DNA of 9,084 nt from CAG-390 sp045541375 (GCA_045541375.1 JAZQJB010000121.1:1-9084); one strand, 5' to 3'. Positions 1 through 7,624 are shown, counted from the first letter of the stretch. Translations and numbers: made by a program. The notes: generated from the sequence alone by a model not told the origin.

Positions 1-1339
1 CGACTGCGCCTGCAGCCGCTGCGGTAGTCTCGGAAGCCATGATGGAACCAACGAAGGAGCCGTGCTTCCAGTCAAAGGACTGGTAAACCAGGGGAGCGGT
101 CTTTGCGCGGCGTCCGCCGAATACGATTGCGGATACGGGAACACCCTTGAGGGAGTTGAACTCGGAAGAAATGCAGGGGCAGTTCTTTGCGAGAGCGGTG
201 AAACGGCTGTTGGGATGAGCACCGCAGGTGGACTTATCCTTCTTATCGAACTTGGTGCAGTCCCAAGGTCTGCCCTGCCAGTCGATAGCGTTGCCGGGTG
301 TGGGAGGATTGTTATCAAGACCTTCCCACCAAACGGTGTTGTTCTCGGTGTTGTGAACAACGTTGGTGAAGATGGTGTCACGCATACAGGTGTGAAGAGC
401 ATTGGGGTTGGACTTCTCGTTGGTACCGGGAGCAACGCCGAAGAAGCCGTTCTCAGGGTTAACAGCATAAAGCTTGCCGTCTTCCTTGTTAACACGGAGC
501 CAAGCGATATCGTCGCCTACGCACCAAACCTTGTAGCCCTTCTCGCGGTAGATTGCGGGAGGAATGAGCATTGCGAGGTTGGTCTTACCGCAAGCAGAGG
601 GGAATGCAGCGGTGATGTACTTGATGTCGCCGTTGGGATACTCAACGCCGAGGATGAGCATATGCTCAGCCATCCAGCCTTCCTTGCGTCCGAGGTAGGA
701 AGCAATACGAAGAGCGAAGCACTTCTTACCGAGAAGTACGTTTCCTCCGTAACCGGAGTTGACGGACATGATCTCATTGGTCTCGGGGAAGTGAGTGATG
801 TAACGGTTCTCTTCGTCGATGTCAGCTCTTGCGTGGAGACCCTTGATGTAGTCAGCGCTGTCGCCGAGTGCCTCAAGAACATTGGTGCCAACGCGGGTCA
901 TGATGAGCATGTTGAGAACGACGTAGATAGAGTCGGTAAGCTCGATGCCGTACTTAGCAAAGTCGGAGCCTACAACGCCCATGGAGTAGGGAATAACGTA
1001 CATGGTACGTCCCTTCATGGAGCCGCGGTAGAGCTTGAAGAGCTTTTCCTTCATCTCGGCGGGAGCCATCCAGTTGTTGATGTTACCTGCATCCTCTTTC
1101 TTTTCGGTGCAGATGTAGGTTCTGCCTTCTACACGTGCAACGTCGTTTACAGCGGTGCGGTGCAGGTAGCAGTTGGGGAGGAGCTCCTGATTCAGCTTGA
1201 TCATCTCGCCGGTGGAGCAAGCCTCTGCTCTGAGAGCCTCAGCCTGTTCCTCGGTGCCGTCGATCCATACGATCTTGTCGGGCTTGGTCATGGCTGCCAT
1301 CTCGTCGATCCAGTTAAGGACATACTTGTTGTTGGTCAT
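1..1339 (-). CDS. pckG: Phosphoenolpyruvate carboxykinase (GTP), 3' end beyond the window
   Basis: Interconverts oxaloacetate plus GTP with PEP, CO2 and GDP in the cytoplasm, linking C4 acids to glycolysis or gluconeogenesis. About 446 residues are visible; the family is near 600, so roughly the last quarter lies beyond the left edge. Seen from the N-terminus: VARVEGRT (substrate-binding Arg region), GRTMYVIPYSMG, YGGNVLLGKKCFALRIAS with Tyr197, Gly198-Gly199 and metal-region Lys205/Lys206, kinase-1 loop FPSACGKTNLAM with Cys250 and Lys252, kinase-2 VGDDIAW with Asp276/Asp277, HPNSRFTALAKNCP, and FGGRRAKTAPLVYQSFDW. These are signatures of the GTP family, not the ATP-type PckA. ATG start at 1339 has AAGGAG at 1356-1351. 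The gene uses no TTA, CTA or TCA codon between 62 and 1339, a bias typical of high expression, and this leaves a long meaningless open frame on the other strand. Divergent from lexA. Function is certain; expression level is inferred. Confidence 0.97.
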   Translation of the reverse strand, partial: MTNNKYVLNWIDEMAAMTKPDKIVWIDGTEEQAEALRAEACSTGEMIKLNQELLPNCYLHRTAVNDVARVEGRTYICTEKKEDAGNINNWMAPAEMKEKLFKLYRGSMKGRTMYVIPYSMGVVGSDFAKYGIELTDSIYVVLNMLIMTRVGTNVLEALGDSADYIKGLHARADIDEENRYITHFPETNEIMSVNSGYGGNVLLGKKCFALRIASYLGRKEGWMAEHMLILGVEYPNGDIKYITAAFPSACGKTNLAMLIPPAIYREKGYKVWCVGDDIAWLRVNKEDGKLYAVNPENGFFGVAPGTNEKSNPNALHTCMRDTIFTNVVHNTENNTVWWEGLDNNPPTPGNAIDWQGRPWDCTKFDKKDKSTCGAHPNSRFTALAKNCPCISSEFNSLKGVPVSAIVFGGRRAKTAPLVYQSFDWKHGSFVGSIMASETTAAAAGAV

Positions 1340-1401
1340 TCTTTTTTATTCTCCTTGAATAGATTTTCTATGTAAATTAAAGGCAGTGCCTTTGCTATAT
1401 T

Positions 1402-1443
1402 ATTTTACAATATTATAAGGCAAAAAGCAATAGAGAGTTGCAA
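1402..1443 (-). promoter_or_regulatory. Candidate pckG promoter
   Basis: Two overlapping possibilities on the minus strand upstream of pckG. One is TTGCTT (1430-1425), 17 bp, TAAAAT (1407-1402). The other is a perfect TATAAT (1417-1412) with TTGCAA (1443-1438), but its 20-bp spacing is long. Either would give a leader of about 50-70 nt. The sequence alone does not decide between them. Confidence 0.35.
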
Positions 1444-1468
1444 ATGTTACATTTTTTTAACATGTTGC
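1440..1468. promoter_or_regulatory. Imperfect palindrome upstream of pckG, possible operator
   Basis: GCAA-ATGTTA (1440-1449) faces TAACAT-G-TTGC (1458-1468), ten complementary bases with one bulged G, around a T-rich centre. It lies just upstream of the candidate pckG promoter. I do not recognise it as a named operator, and it could be chance in AT-rich DNA. Confidence 0.2.
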
Positions 1469-1514
1469 CCAAATGAGTGCTTGAAATTTTATGCAACTTG
1501 TATATGAAAATTTG

Positions 1515-1528
1515 AGAACAAATGTTTG
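1515..1528. promoter_or_regulatory. SOS box (LexA operator) of lexA
   Basis: AGAACAAATGTTTG fits the Gram-positive LexA operator CGAACNNNNGTTYG, with both half-sites GAAC and GTTT four bases apart. Its last bases overlap the -35 element of the lexA promoter, so bound LexA would block RNA polymerase. This is the usual autoregulation of lexA. The assignment is from motif and position only. Confidence 0.8.
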
Positions 1529-1554
1529 CATTTTGTCTAAAAATTTGATATAAT
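1526..1554 (+). promoter_or_regulatory. lexA promoter (sigma-A type, extended -10)
   Basis: TTGCAT (1526-1531) and TATAAT (1549-1554) are separated by exactly 17 bp, and TG at 1546-1547 gives an extended -10 (TGATATAAT). A second TATAAT at 1554-1559 overlaps it but has no -35 at good spacing. Transcription would start near 1561, leaving a leader of about 60 nt before the lexA ATG. Confidence 0.8.
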
Positions 1555-1622
1555 ATAATCAAGGAAATTACAATGTTCAAATTAGGCAAAATTTGGCATT
1601 TTGATTAACGGAGAAAAATGAT

Positions 1623-2219
1623 ATGAAAGATATGACACCCAGAGAACGCTCTGTATTCGAGTATATAAAAAACAGCTTGAGTGATAACGGATACGCCCCC
1701 AGCGTGCGCGATATCCGCGACGCCCTTGGCTTCAAAAGTACTTCCACGGTTCATATGTATCTTACAAGACTTGCAGACCGCGGGCTTATCACACGCGACG
1801 GCGGCAAGAGTCGCGCGATACATATGGACGGAATCGGAGCCTCCAATCAGGTCCCACTCGTGGGTAAAGTTACCGCAGGCAAACCGATCCTTGCGCAGGA
1901 AGATTTTGAAGGATACATCAGCTTCTGCGCTTCATCGGTAGGATGCCGTCCCGAAAATCTGTTTGCTCTCAACGTTAAAGGCGAAAGTATGATCGACGCG
2001 GGAATCCTTGACGGGGATGTGGTAATTGTTGATAAACGCACTTACGCCGAAAACGGCGAGATAGTTGTAGCTCTCATCGAAGACGAAGCAACGGTAAAAA
2101 CATTCTATAAAGAGGACGGACATTACCGTCTTCAGCCGGAAAATAAGACAATGGAGCCTATCATCTCGGAGAGCGTAGCAATACTTGGTAAAGTAGTTGC
2201 GTCGTTAAGACTGTATTGA
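1623..2219 (+). CDS. lexA: LexA, SOS-response transcriptional repressor
   Basis: Represses DNA-damage genes and is inactivated by RecA-stimulated self-cleavage. At 198 residues it is typical for the family. Residues 1-65 form the winged helix-turn-helix DNA-binding domain (PSVRDIRDALGFKSTSTVHM, Bacillus type). The cleavage site is Ala85-Gly86 in VTAGKPILA. The S24 peptidase domain has Ser122 in GESM and the general base Lys159 in ATVKTF, so all residues needed for autocleavage are present. The start is set by GGAG at 1610-1613, 9 bp before the ATG; an ATG at 1618 is out of frame. The promoter carries an SOS box, consistent with autorepression. The next gene starts 13 bp after the stop with no terminator between, suggesting co-transcription with the ABC transporter genes. 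Confidence 0.97.
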   Translation: MKDMTPRERSVFEYIKNSLSDNGYAPSVRDIRDALGFKSTSTVHMYLTRLADRGLITRDGGKSRAIHMDGIGASNQVPLVGKVTAGKPILAQEDFEGYISFCASSVGCRPENLFALNVKGESMIDAGILDGDVVIVDKRTYAENGEIVVALIEDEATVKTFYKEDGHYRLQPENKTMEPIISESVAILGKVVASLRLY

Positions 2220-2232
2220 TAAGGAGGGGCAG

Positions 2233-4542
2233 ATGGCTCACAAAAAAGACAAATACGTTGACCATGAACTCGTAAGATACACACCGCGCCAGGCGATTAA
2301 AGATGCGGTGGGTTTTGTCGCGCGTTTTTTTACTTTATCAAATCTCAAACACGGTTTCCGTAGTGTCATAAGCGGTTTTCGAGAATTCGGAGTATTCTTC
2401 CTTGCGATGGTGCTTGTTCAGCTTCTGTTTTGGTGCCCTTCCCTTATGATGGAATCGCGCACTTCCACAATAAAGCAAGAAGCTTACGCAGCAGCAGATT
2501 ATCATATCAAGATCGACGGTATGACGAGTGACGAATGGTCCGCGTATTATAATGAAACATTCATAATCACAGATACCTTTGACGTGGAAGACAGGCTTTA
2601 TGAATCCTATGAGTATTCATCATACAAGAACGGCTCCGGCAGAGAAATGTATGAAGTCAGAATCAAAATGAATTCTGACGAAGAATCTCAATCTCGGCTT
2701 TTCTTATTGAAGTACCCGATAATAGGAGAAAATGCAAAAGCTACTTACAGCCCGAGAGTTCAGTATCTTGAAAAGATAACTCAATCGAGAGTATTGTTTG
2801 TCCCGATAATTTTGGTTATGGGACTCCTTTCCGCATTGATACTTCTGATCCTCTATAACATCCGTATCAATCATTACAAATTCAGATACGGGGTATATAT
2901 GTCTTTCGGCGCGGATTTTGAAAAGCTGTTTCACACCGCCGCGTGGGAGCTGTTTTCAATAGCATTACTGACGTTTATCCCGTCTTTGATAGTAGCATTT
3001 TTGATTCAGTTGCTGATCTCTGCCGTACTTGGAGGATCCGTATCATTTAATCCGATTACCTTGATATGGGCAGTCGTTTGGCTGTTTTGCGTTATCTTGC
3101 TCGCGGTATGGCCGTCGGTTAAATTCCTTGCAACCAGAACGCCAACTTCATTGATCGTCGCAGGCGATAATTCCAACTATGTTTCATCGCCAAGGCTTTC
3201 GTTCAGAATTTTCAGAAAAAGTTTTCCTTATCACTATGAGCTTTACGGATTTTGGAGATTCAGAAGATACTACGCAACTTTGCTCCTTTCGTCTATCTTG
3301 TTTTCATCTCTGTTCCTTTGCGGATTCTTTATAAACAGCATGGTTACATCATCGGAGGATACATCGTCTCCCGAGTTCTGTCTTGAAGCTTCATCCTACG
3401 AAGGTATTGATCCTTATCTAATTGAAGAAATTTCCGAATTTGGGGGTGTAAAGTACATATCCTGGGAAAACTCAATAGATGCTACAGCTATCAATTCTTA
3501 TATCCTTTTGAACGGAAGACAGCGCACCGGAATCTCTTCAAAGACTGTAAAGACCGATTTAGGCTATGCCGATAACAATTATAAATACAATCATCTTGAC
3601 GAATCACTATATGCCCAAATTACTAGAGAAGGCGGATGGAAGATCGAAGGGGACTTGTCGCGTGTAATGACAGAACCGAATTGCATTGCTGTTTCGGAAT
3701 ATATCAATAATTCAAAGTCACTGAATTTCAAAGTAGGAGATACCGTTACGCTTGCGATCGTCAAAAAGATCAATGAACCGATCTCCTATGATATGCCCGA
3801 TAACAAATATATCCTCAGCCAGCTTGTAAAACGCGCTGAATTTGACTATATCACAGTCGAGGTCGCCGCTATAGTTGATTCTGGAGATACCGATGACAGA
3901 TATATGGTCGCTATGGGTGATGAGCTGTTTTCTAAAGTAGTCAAGAAGAATATCCTGGCTACAAGAGCGGATATATACTTGAATAGTGATTTAAACTACG
4001 ATGATATAAACAGACTTCATTCCGAAATCAGATCGTCAATTTCGACATTTGATATGATTAATCTTGTTGAGAATAACAGCGGAGTTGACGGTAATTCCGC
4101 GCAAAAGAGCAGCGCGTCCCCCATAGTATTCGTTTGTTCTGTGTTTATACTTCTTATCGCGCCGCCTGTTTGGTTTTTCTCGCAGTCAATGTTTGGAGCA
4201 AAGAGAAAGACGGAAAATGAAATGCTCTCATCCTTTGGCGCAACAAATGAAGATCTCAGCAAGCTATATATCTTTTCTGGTGTCGCGCTTGCCGTTCCCG
4301 CAACGATCGCAACTGTTCTTCTTGGATGGGGTGTGACGGAGTTTATTTATTGGTTGATAAACGAATTCCTGACATCGCTCGGAATGGGGGCTGACTTTAG
4401 GTATCAGTATGAATTTTCACTTGTAGGTCTTGTCGTATGCATCGTTGTTTCTGCTGTCAGCGCGATCATTTCAACCTATATGCCGTATTTCAAATGGAAA
4501 AAAGAACGAGAGCTTATCGCCAAGAAGCATCTTGGAGAGTGA
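2233..4542 (+). CDS. FtsX-like ABC transporter permease
   Basis: Membrane subunit of an ABC transporter of the FtsX/MacB/BceB type, 769 residues. I read eight membrane segments: about 52-72, 187-210, 238-267, 276-298, 347-370, 630-651, 679-708 and 728-750. Two outside domains follow, about 73-186 (small) and 371-629 (large, soluble). The two halves carry the same cytoplasmic motif after a membrane helix (GVYMSFGADFEKL near 220 and EMLSSFGATNEDL near 663), the mark of a duplicated FtsX unit and probably the ATPase contact. Family members export lipoproteins, peptides or antibiotics, or transmit mechanical signals; the substrate here cannot be told. RBS AAGGAGG (2221-2227) is strong. It sits between lexA and its ATPase, with its TGA overlapping the ATPase ribosome binding site. 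No sensor kinase pair of the Bce type is present nearby. Confidence 0.9.
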   Translation: MAHKKDKYVDHELVRYTPRQAIKDAVGFVARFFTLSNLKHGFRSVISGFREFGVFFLAMVLVQLLFWCPSLMMESRTSTIKQEAYAAADYHIKIDGMTSDEWSAYYNETFIITDTFDVEDRLYESYEYSSYKNGSGREMYEVRIKMNSDEESQSRLFLLKYPIIGENAKATYSPRVQYLEKITQSRVLFVPIILVMGLLSALILLILYNIRINHYKFRYGVYMSFGADFEKLFHTAAWELFSIALLTFIPSLIVAFLIQLLISAVLGGSVSFNPITLIWAVVWLFCVILLAVWPSVKFLATRTPTSLIVAGDNSNYVSSPRLSFRIFRKSFPYHYELYGFWRFRRYYATLLLSSILFSSLFLCGFFINSMVTSSEDTSSPEFCLEASSYEGIDPYLIEEISEFGGVKYISWENSIDATAINSYILLNGRQRTGISSKTVKTDLGYADNNYKYNHLDESLYAQITREGGWKIEGDLSRVMTEPNCIAVSEYINNSKSLNFKVGDTVTLAIVKKINEPISYDMPDNKYILSQLVKRAEFDYITVEVAAIVDSGDTDDRYMVAMGDELFSKVVKKNILATRADIYLNSDLNYDDINRLHSEIRSSISTFDMINLVENNSGVDGNSAQKSSASPIVFVCSVFILLIAPPVWFFSQSMFGAKRKTENEMLSSFGATNEDLSKLYIFSGVALAVPATIATVLLGWGVTEFIYWLINEFLTSLGMGADFRYQYEFSLVGLVVCIVVSAVSAIISTYMPYFKWKKERELIAKKHLGE

Positions 4543-4546
4543 GGAG
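4541..4546 (+). promoter_or_regulatory. RBS that fixes the ATPase start
   Basis: GAGGAG lies 6 bp before the ATG at 4553 and overlaps the TGA stop of the permease gene (4540-4542). The frame is open further upstream to an ATG at 4430, but that start has no RBS and would add 41 residues unlike ABC ATPases. The overlap of stop and RBS suggests translational coupling. Confidence 0.8.
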
Positions 4547-4552
4547 TTAATT

Positions 4553-5245
4553 ATGGAAGATAGAAAAGTAATCCTGAAAGCTGAAAACGTAATTAAACAG
4601 TATAAACAATATGACACGACCGTTACAGCCGTAAATCGCGCAAACGTTGAGATATACGACGGCGAAATGGTTGCCATAATAGGCTCTTCGGGCTCGGGTA
4701 AGAGTACCTTTCTGCATATCTGCGCAGGACTTGACAGACCTAATTCGGGAAGGATATACGTCAGAGGGAATGATATAACTGCGATGTCATCAGACGAACT
4801 TGGCGTTTTCCGCGGTAACTATATGGGTATGGTTTTCCAGAACCACAATCTCATTCCTCAGTTTACCGCTATGGAGAATATTCTGATACCGACTCTTATG
4901 TGCAATAAACCCAAACACAGCTACGAGGAGCACTTCAAAAAGCTCGTTGCAACTCTGAATATTTATGACAGACTGCATCATCTCCCCAGTGAGCTTTCAG
5001 GCGGTCAGCAGCAAAGAGTATCTATTGCTCGCGCGCTCATTAATCGTCCGCAAATAGTTTTTGCCGATGAACCGACGGGTAACCTCGACCGCGCTAATGC
5101 CGATGAGGTCCTTGAGCTTCTTATCAAAACTAAAGAGGAACTCGGACAAACATTGCTTATCGTAACGCACGATATGAAAATTGCGGAGAGGGCAGACAGA
5201 ATTCTCGTTATGGACAACGGAAATCTTTCGCCTTACAGGAAATAA
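4553..5245 (+). CDS. ABC transporter ATP-binding protein (LolD/MacB/BceA type)
   Basis: Cytoplasmic ATPase that drives the FtsX-like permease encoded just upstream. At 230 residues it is the usual length for a stand-alone domain of this class. All motifs are intact: Walker A GSSGSGKST (44-52), Q-loop Gln96 in VFQN, signature LSGGQQQR (148-155), Walker B IVFADE (168-173) with D-loop GNLD, and H-loop His206 in LLIVTHD. The phrases FADEPTGNLD and VTHD and the short length match the MacB/LolD/BceA group rather than importers. The TAA stop lies 2 bp before a strong terminator, so this is the last gene of the unit. Its last 249 bases are overlapped on the other strand by the open frame of the convergent flippase gene. 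Confidence 0.95.
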   Translation: MEDRKVILKAENVIKQYKQYDTTVTAVNRANVEIYDGEMVAIIGSSGSGKSTFLHICAGLDRPNSGRIYVRGNDITAMSSDELGVFRGNYMGMVFQNHNLIPQFTAMENILIPTLMCNKPKHSYEEHFKKLVATLNIYDRLHHLPSELSGGQQQRVSIARALINRPQIVFADEPTGNLDRANADEVLELLIKTKEELGQTLLIVTHDMKIAERADRILVMDNGNLSPYRK

Positions 5246-6838
5246 TGAAAAAACGCCCTGACTTTCAGAGTCAGGGCGTTTTTTGAATCCCAATGATATT
5301 ACCAGCCATTCACGCATTTCCTTGTCAATTGCTCCCGTTATGCTTAGTAGCGCAATATAGAGAGCAACAATAATTATTCCGTGAAGCGTAAGAGAAAGCC
5401 AACCGGGAAGATTTGAAAACGTAAAGTAACTAAAAATAGTTTGACAAATTTTTGATGTAGCGATTAACAGAGCCAAAGGAAGAACAAACCATTTTAATAT
5501 TTTGAATTCAAATGCACATCGTTTCATAAGTCTTGCCGCAGAAAAAGCGAAGTTAACAATCTCGGCAATATATAAAACTGCTATATATCCGATTATTCCG
5601 AATTTAGGTACGAGCAATCGTACAAGAATCACAGAAATTGCCGCATCGGCGATATTGACATTCATTGTATATACTTGCTCGCCCATTCCCTTTAGTAGAG
5701 AATCGGTTACCGTGTCAAGATACATCAGAGGCATAAGAGGCGCGAGAGTATATATAAACTTTCCGACTTCTTGATTTGAGTACAAAACCTCACCGAATTC
5801 TTTTGAGCACAAGCCAAGGACCCCAACTCCGCAAAGTCCGAATATGACTGTCAATCTCCACACGCGCGATGTGATATATTCAATGTGTCGTTTCTCTCCA
5901 ACCGCTATTCCTCCCGATACTTCGGGTACAAGTAACCCGGTGAATGAGTATATCAAAGCATAAGGAAAAAGCACGACGGGTAAAACCATTCCCGAAAGCA
6001 TTCCGTAACTTTCGAGCGCGGAGGCTGCATCGAGTCCGGATTCACGCAACCCAAGAGGGATCAAGATGTGCTCAACTGTGGTAAGCCCAGAACGAATGTA
6101 CGTGCTGAAAGCTATAGGAAGAGCTATCGAGAATATCTTTTTGGTTAGATCTCTTGTCTTATTGCTACTTAGTTCTATTGTTGAATGCTTTCTTCGCTCA
6201 ATGTAATAGAAGCTGCCATATACAGCAAAAGAAAGCAACTCTGCAATAGCACTTCCGAGTACTATTGCAAGGCAAGCAAATTCAACTCCAAGCGGCATAA
6301 GAGGAGTAAGCAAAAATCCCACACCGAATATCTTTATAGCTTGCTCGGTAACTTGAACGGCTGCAGATTTCCAAACTCGTCTGACAGCAGAAAAGTAGCC
6401 TGACAAAGCCGATGAAATTGAAATAGCGGGAAGCGAGATTGACATAATCCTCAAAGGATTTGTCGCTCTCGGGTCGTCAAGCCACAATAATGAGATTGGT
6501 TTTGAAAGAATAAATAACAAGAATGCTGCTGCAGCTCCGAACGAGAGGGCGTATATGATGCATTTACGCATTGCAGCTTTTATCTCGCTCTGATCGTTAC
6601 CTGCTTCCGCAACGCATCTTGTTGCTGCAAGATTGATGCCCGATGTAGCAAGGGTCAAGGCGAATCCCCAAACATTGGTTACAAGAGAGTAAAGTCCCAT
6701 TACTTCGGCACCTACTCGGTTTGATATGTAAACATTATACCCGACTCCCACGGCGCGCATCAGAACCGCTGATAGAGTAAGAAGAAGTGAATTATAAATG
6801 AAAGTTTTGGCTCTGTTTTCTTTGCTGTTAATAGTCAC
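4997..6838 (-). CDS. SpoVB/MurJ-like lipid flippase (MOP superfamily), stop missing before the terminator
   Basis: Polytopic membrane protein of the polysaccharide biosynthesis/SpoVB family, whose members flip lipid-linked sugar or peptidoglycan precursors across the membrane. The N-terminal NSLLLTLSAVLMRAVG and NRVGAEVMGLYSLV and the later SGYFSAVRRVWKSAAV are typical of the family, and about a dozen or more hydrophobic segments follow up to residue 510. The start is GTG at 6838 with GGAGG at 6851-6847, 8 bp away; the open frame upstream to 7009 has no RBS and runs into the divergent promoter. The expected family length is about 520-550. Here the conserved part ends near residue 518 (GF), exactly where the terminator hairpin begins, yet the frame continues for 95 hydrophilic codons antisense to the ATPase gene, to a TGA at 4999-4997. 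That tail is probably not a real domain. Exact substrate unknown. Confidence 0.85.
   Translation of the reverse strand: MTINSKENRAKTFIYNSLLLTLSAVLMRAVGVGYNVYISNRVGAEVMGLYSLVTNVWGFALTLATSGINLAATRCVAEAGNDQSEIKAAMRKCIIYALSFGAAAAFLLFILSKPISLLWLDDPRATNPLRIMSISLPAISISSALSGYFSAVRRVWKSAAVQVTEQAIKIFGVGFLLTPLMPLGVEFACLAIVLGSAIAELLSFAVYGSFYYIERRKHSTIELSSNKTRDLTKKIFSIALPIAFSTYIRSGLTTVEHILIPLGLRESGLDAASALESYGMLSGMVLPVVLFPYALIYSFTGLLVPEVSGGIAVGEKRHIEYITSRVWRLTVIFGLCGVGVLGLCSKEFGEVLYSNQEVGKFIYTLAPLMPLMYLDTVTDSLLKGMGEQVYTMNVNIADAAISVILVRLLVPKFGIIGYIAVLYIAEIVNFAFSAARLMKRCAFEFKILKWFVLPLALLIATSKICQTIFSYFTFSNLPGWLSLTLHGIIIVALYIALLSITGAIDKEMREWLVISLGFKKRPDSESQGVFSLFPVRRKISVVHNENSVCPLRNFHIVRYDKQCLSEFLFSFDKKLKDLIGISAVEVTRRFIGKNYLRTINERASNRYSLLLTA
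5248..5284. terminator. Bidirectional intrinsic terminator between the ABC unit and the flippase gene
   Basis: A perfect 16-bp inverted repeat (5248-5263 against 5269-5284) with a 5-base loop. The core AACGCCCTGACT/AGTCAGGGCGTT is flanked by six A on the left and six T on the right. It therefore has a U-tract in both directions and should end transcription of the ABC genes and of the leftward flippase gene. On the minus strand the whole hairpin is still inside an open reading frame. Confidence 0.93.
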
Positions 6839-6846
6839 TGTAATAT

Positions 6847-6851
6847 CCTCC
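6847..6851 (-). promoter_or_regulatory. RBS that fixes a GTG start for the flippase
   Basis: GGAGG on the minus strand ends 8 bp before GTG (6838-6836). The in-frame ATGs further upstream (for example near 6871) have no comparable RBS. This makes GTG the best start and trims 57 codons from the longest open frame. Confidence 0.8.
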
Positions 6852-6910
6852 GTTTGATAAAGAATATTCATCAAATGAATGCAAGATGATAACATTTTTT
6901 GTAAAAAGTC

Positions 6911-6939
6911 TTTACAAATCCAATAAAAAATGATATAAT
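6911..6939 (+). promoter_or_regulatory. Promoter of the kinase/phospholipase-like/Nudix cluster
   Basis: TTTACA (6911-6916), 17 bp, TATAAT (6934-6939), with TG at 6931-6932 forming an extended -10. It points to the kinase gene at 6973 and gives a leader of about 25-30 nt. The divergent flippase gene begins 73 bp upstream of the -35, and I see no convincing promoter for it on the other strand. Confidence 0.82.
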
Positions 6940-6972
6940 ATTCATATAGTACGTTGCGGGGAGGTCGGAATA

Positions 6973-7605
6973 ATGGACGGCGCAAAGAAATTTGTAATAA
7001 CAGTAGCAAGACAGTATGGAAGCGGAGGACGTGAGATCGGTCTCCGTCTCGGTGAGCTTCTCGGTGTCAAGGCGTATGATAAAGAGCTTATAACCATGGC
7101 AGCTCAGAAATCCGGTATGTCGAGCGACGTTCTCGACCACGTTGATGAAAAAGCAACAAGCAGCTTGCTTTATACCCTAGCTATGGGCTCGTCATACTTT
7201 AACAGTGCGGCTCATAACATGAACATCCCGATCAACGATAAGCTGTTTATGACTCAGTCCGAGCTTATCCGCGAGATTGCAGAAGAGGATTCTTGCGTAT
7301 TTGTAGGAAGATGTGCAGATTACGTTCTCAGAAAAGCAGAGAACAAGATCAGTGTTTTCATATATGCACCGAGCGATTTCAAGATCAAGCGCATCATCGA
7401 ACGTCACGAAGGTATCGACGAAAAGGCAGCAAAGGAGCTTTCTCAAAAGACCGATAAACGTAGAATTAATTATTATAATTACTATACAGGAAAGAAATGG
7501 GGCTCTCCCGAGAATTATCAGATCATGATCGACAGCTCCGTACTCGGTATCGAGGGTACTGCACAAGTACTTGCTGACATTATCAAGAACAAGTACGGTC
7601 TTTGA
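6973..7605 (+). CDS. Cytidylate kinase-like family protein
   Basis: A 210-residue P-loop protein of the cytidylate-kinase-like family (Pfam Cytidylate_kin2 type), distinct from housekeeping Cmk. Seen: N-terminal nucleotide-binding segment ITVARQYGSGGREIG (9-23), YDKELI (35-40), core strand VFVGRCADYVL (109-119), the lid region TDKRRINYYNYYTGKKWG (160-177), and IDSSVLG (187-192). The family is widespread in Clostridia but its true substrate is mostly untested; phosphorylation of a nucleoside monophosphate is an inference from the fold. RBS GGGGAGG (6958-6964) lies 8 bp before the ATG, downstream of a strong extended -10 promoter. It is the first gene of a three-gene cluster, with 19 bp to the next gene. 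Confidence 0.92.
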   Translation: MDGAKKFVITVARQYGSGGREIGLRLGELLGVKAYDKELITMAAQKSGMSSDVLDHVDEKATSSLLYTLAMGSSYFNSAAHNMNIPINDKLFMTQSELIREIAEEDSCVFVGRCADYVLRKAENKISVFIYAPSDFKIKRIIERHEGIDEKAAKELSQKTDKRRINYYNYYTGKKWGSPENYQIMIDSSVLGIEGTAQVLADIIKNKYGL

Positions 7606-7624
7606 TTGAAGGAAGGATGTAAAA

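Noticed and set aside
62..1375. 437-codon open frame on the plus strand
   Set aside because: It lies in the same codon register antisense to pckG, which is unmistakable by its motifs. It is open only because pckG avoids TTA, CTA and TCA codons there. The product has no recognisable domain.
4430..4552. Upstream in-frame extension of the ATPase
   Set aside because: The extra 41 residues overlap the permease gene, have no RBS and do not look like an ABC ATPase. GAGGAG before 4553 sets the start.
6852..6910. Promoter for the flippase on the minus strand
   Set aside because: TTTACA and TTGCAT-like hexamers exist, but none has a good -10 at 16-18 bp.
6839..7009. N-terminal extension of the flippase to an ATG at 7009
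   Set aside because: It would cross the divergent promoter and the kinase RBS. The GTG at 6838 has GGAGG at the right distance.
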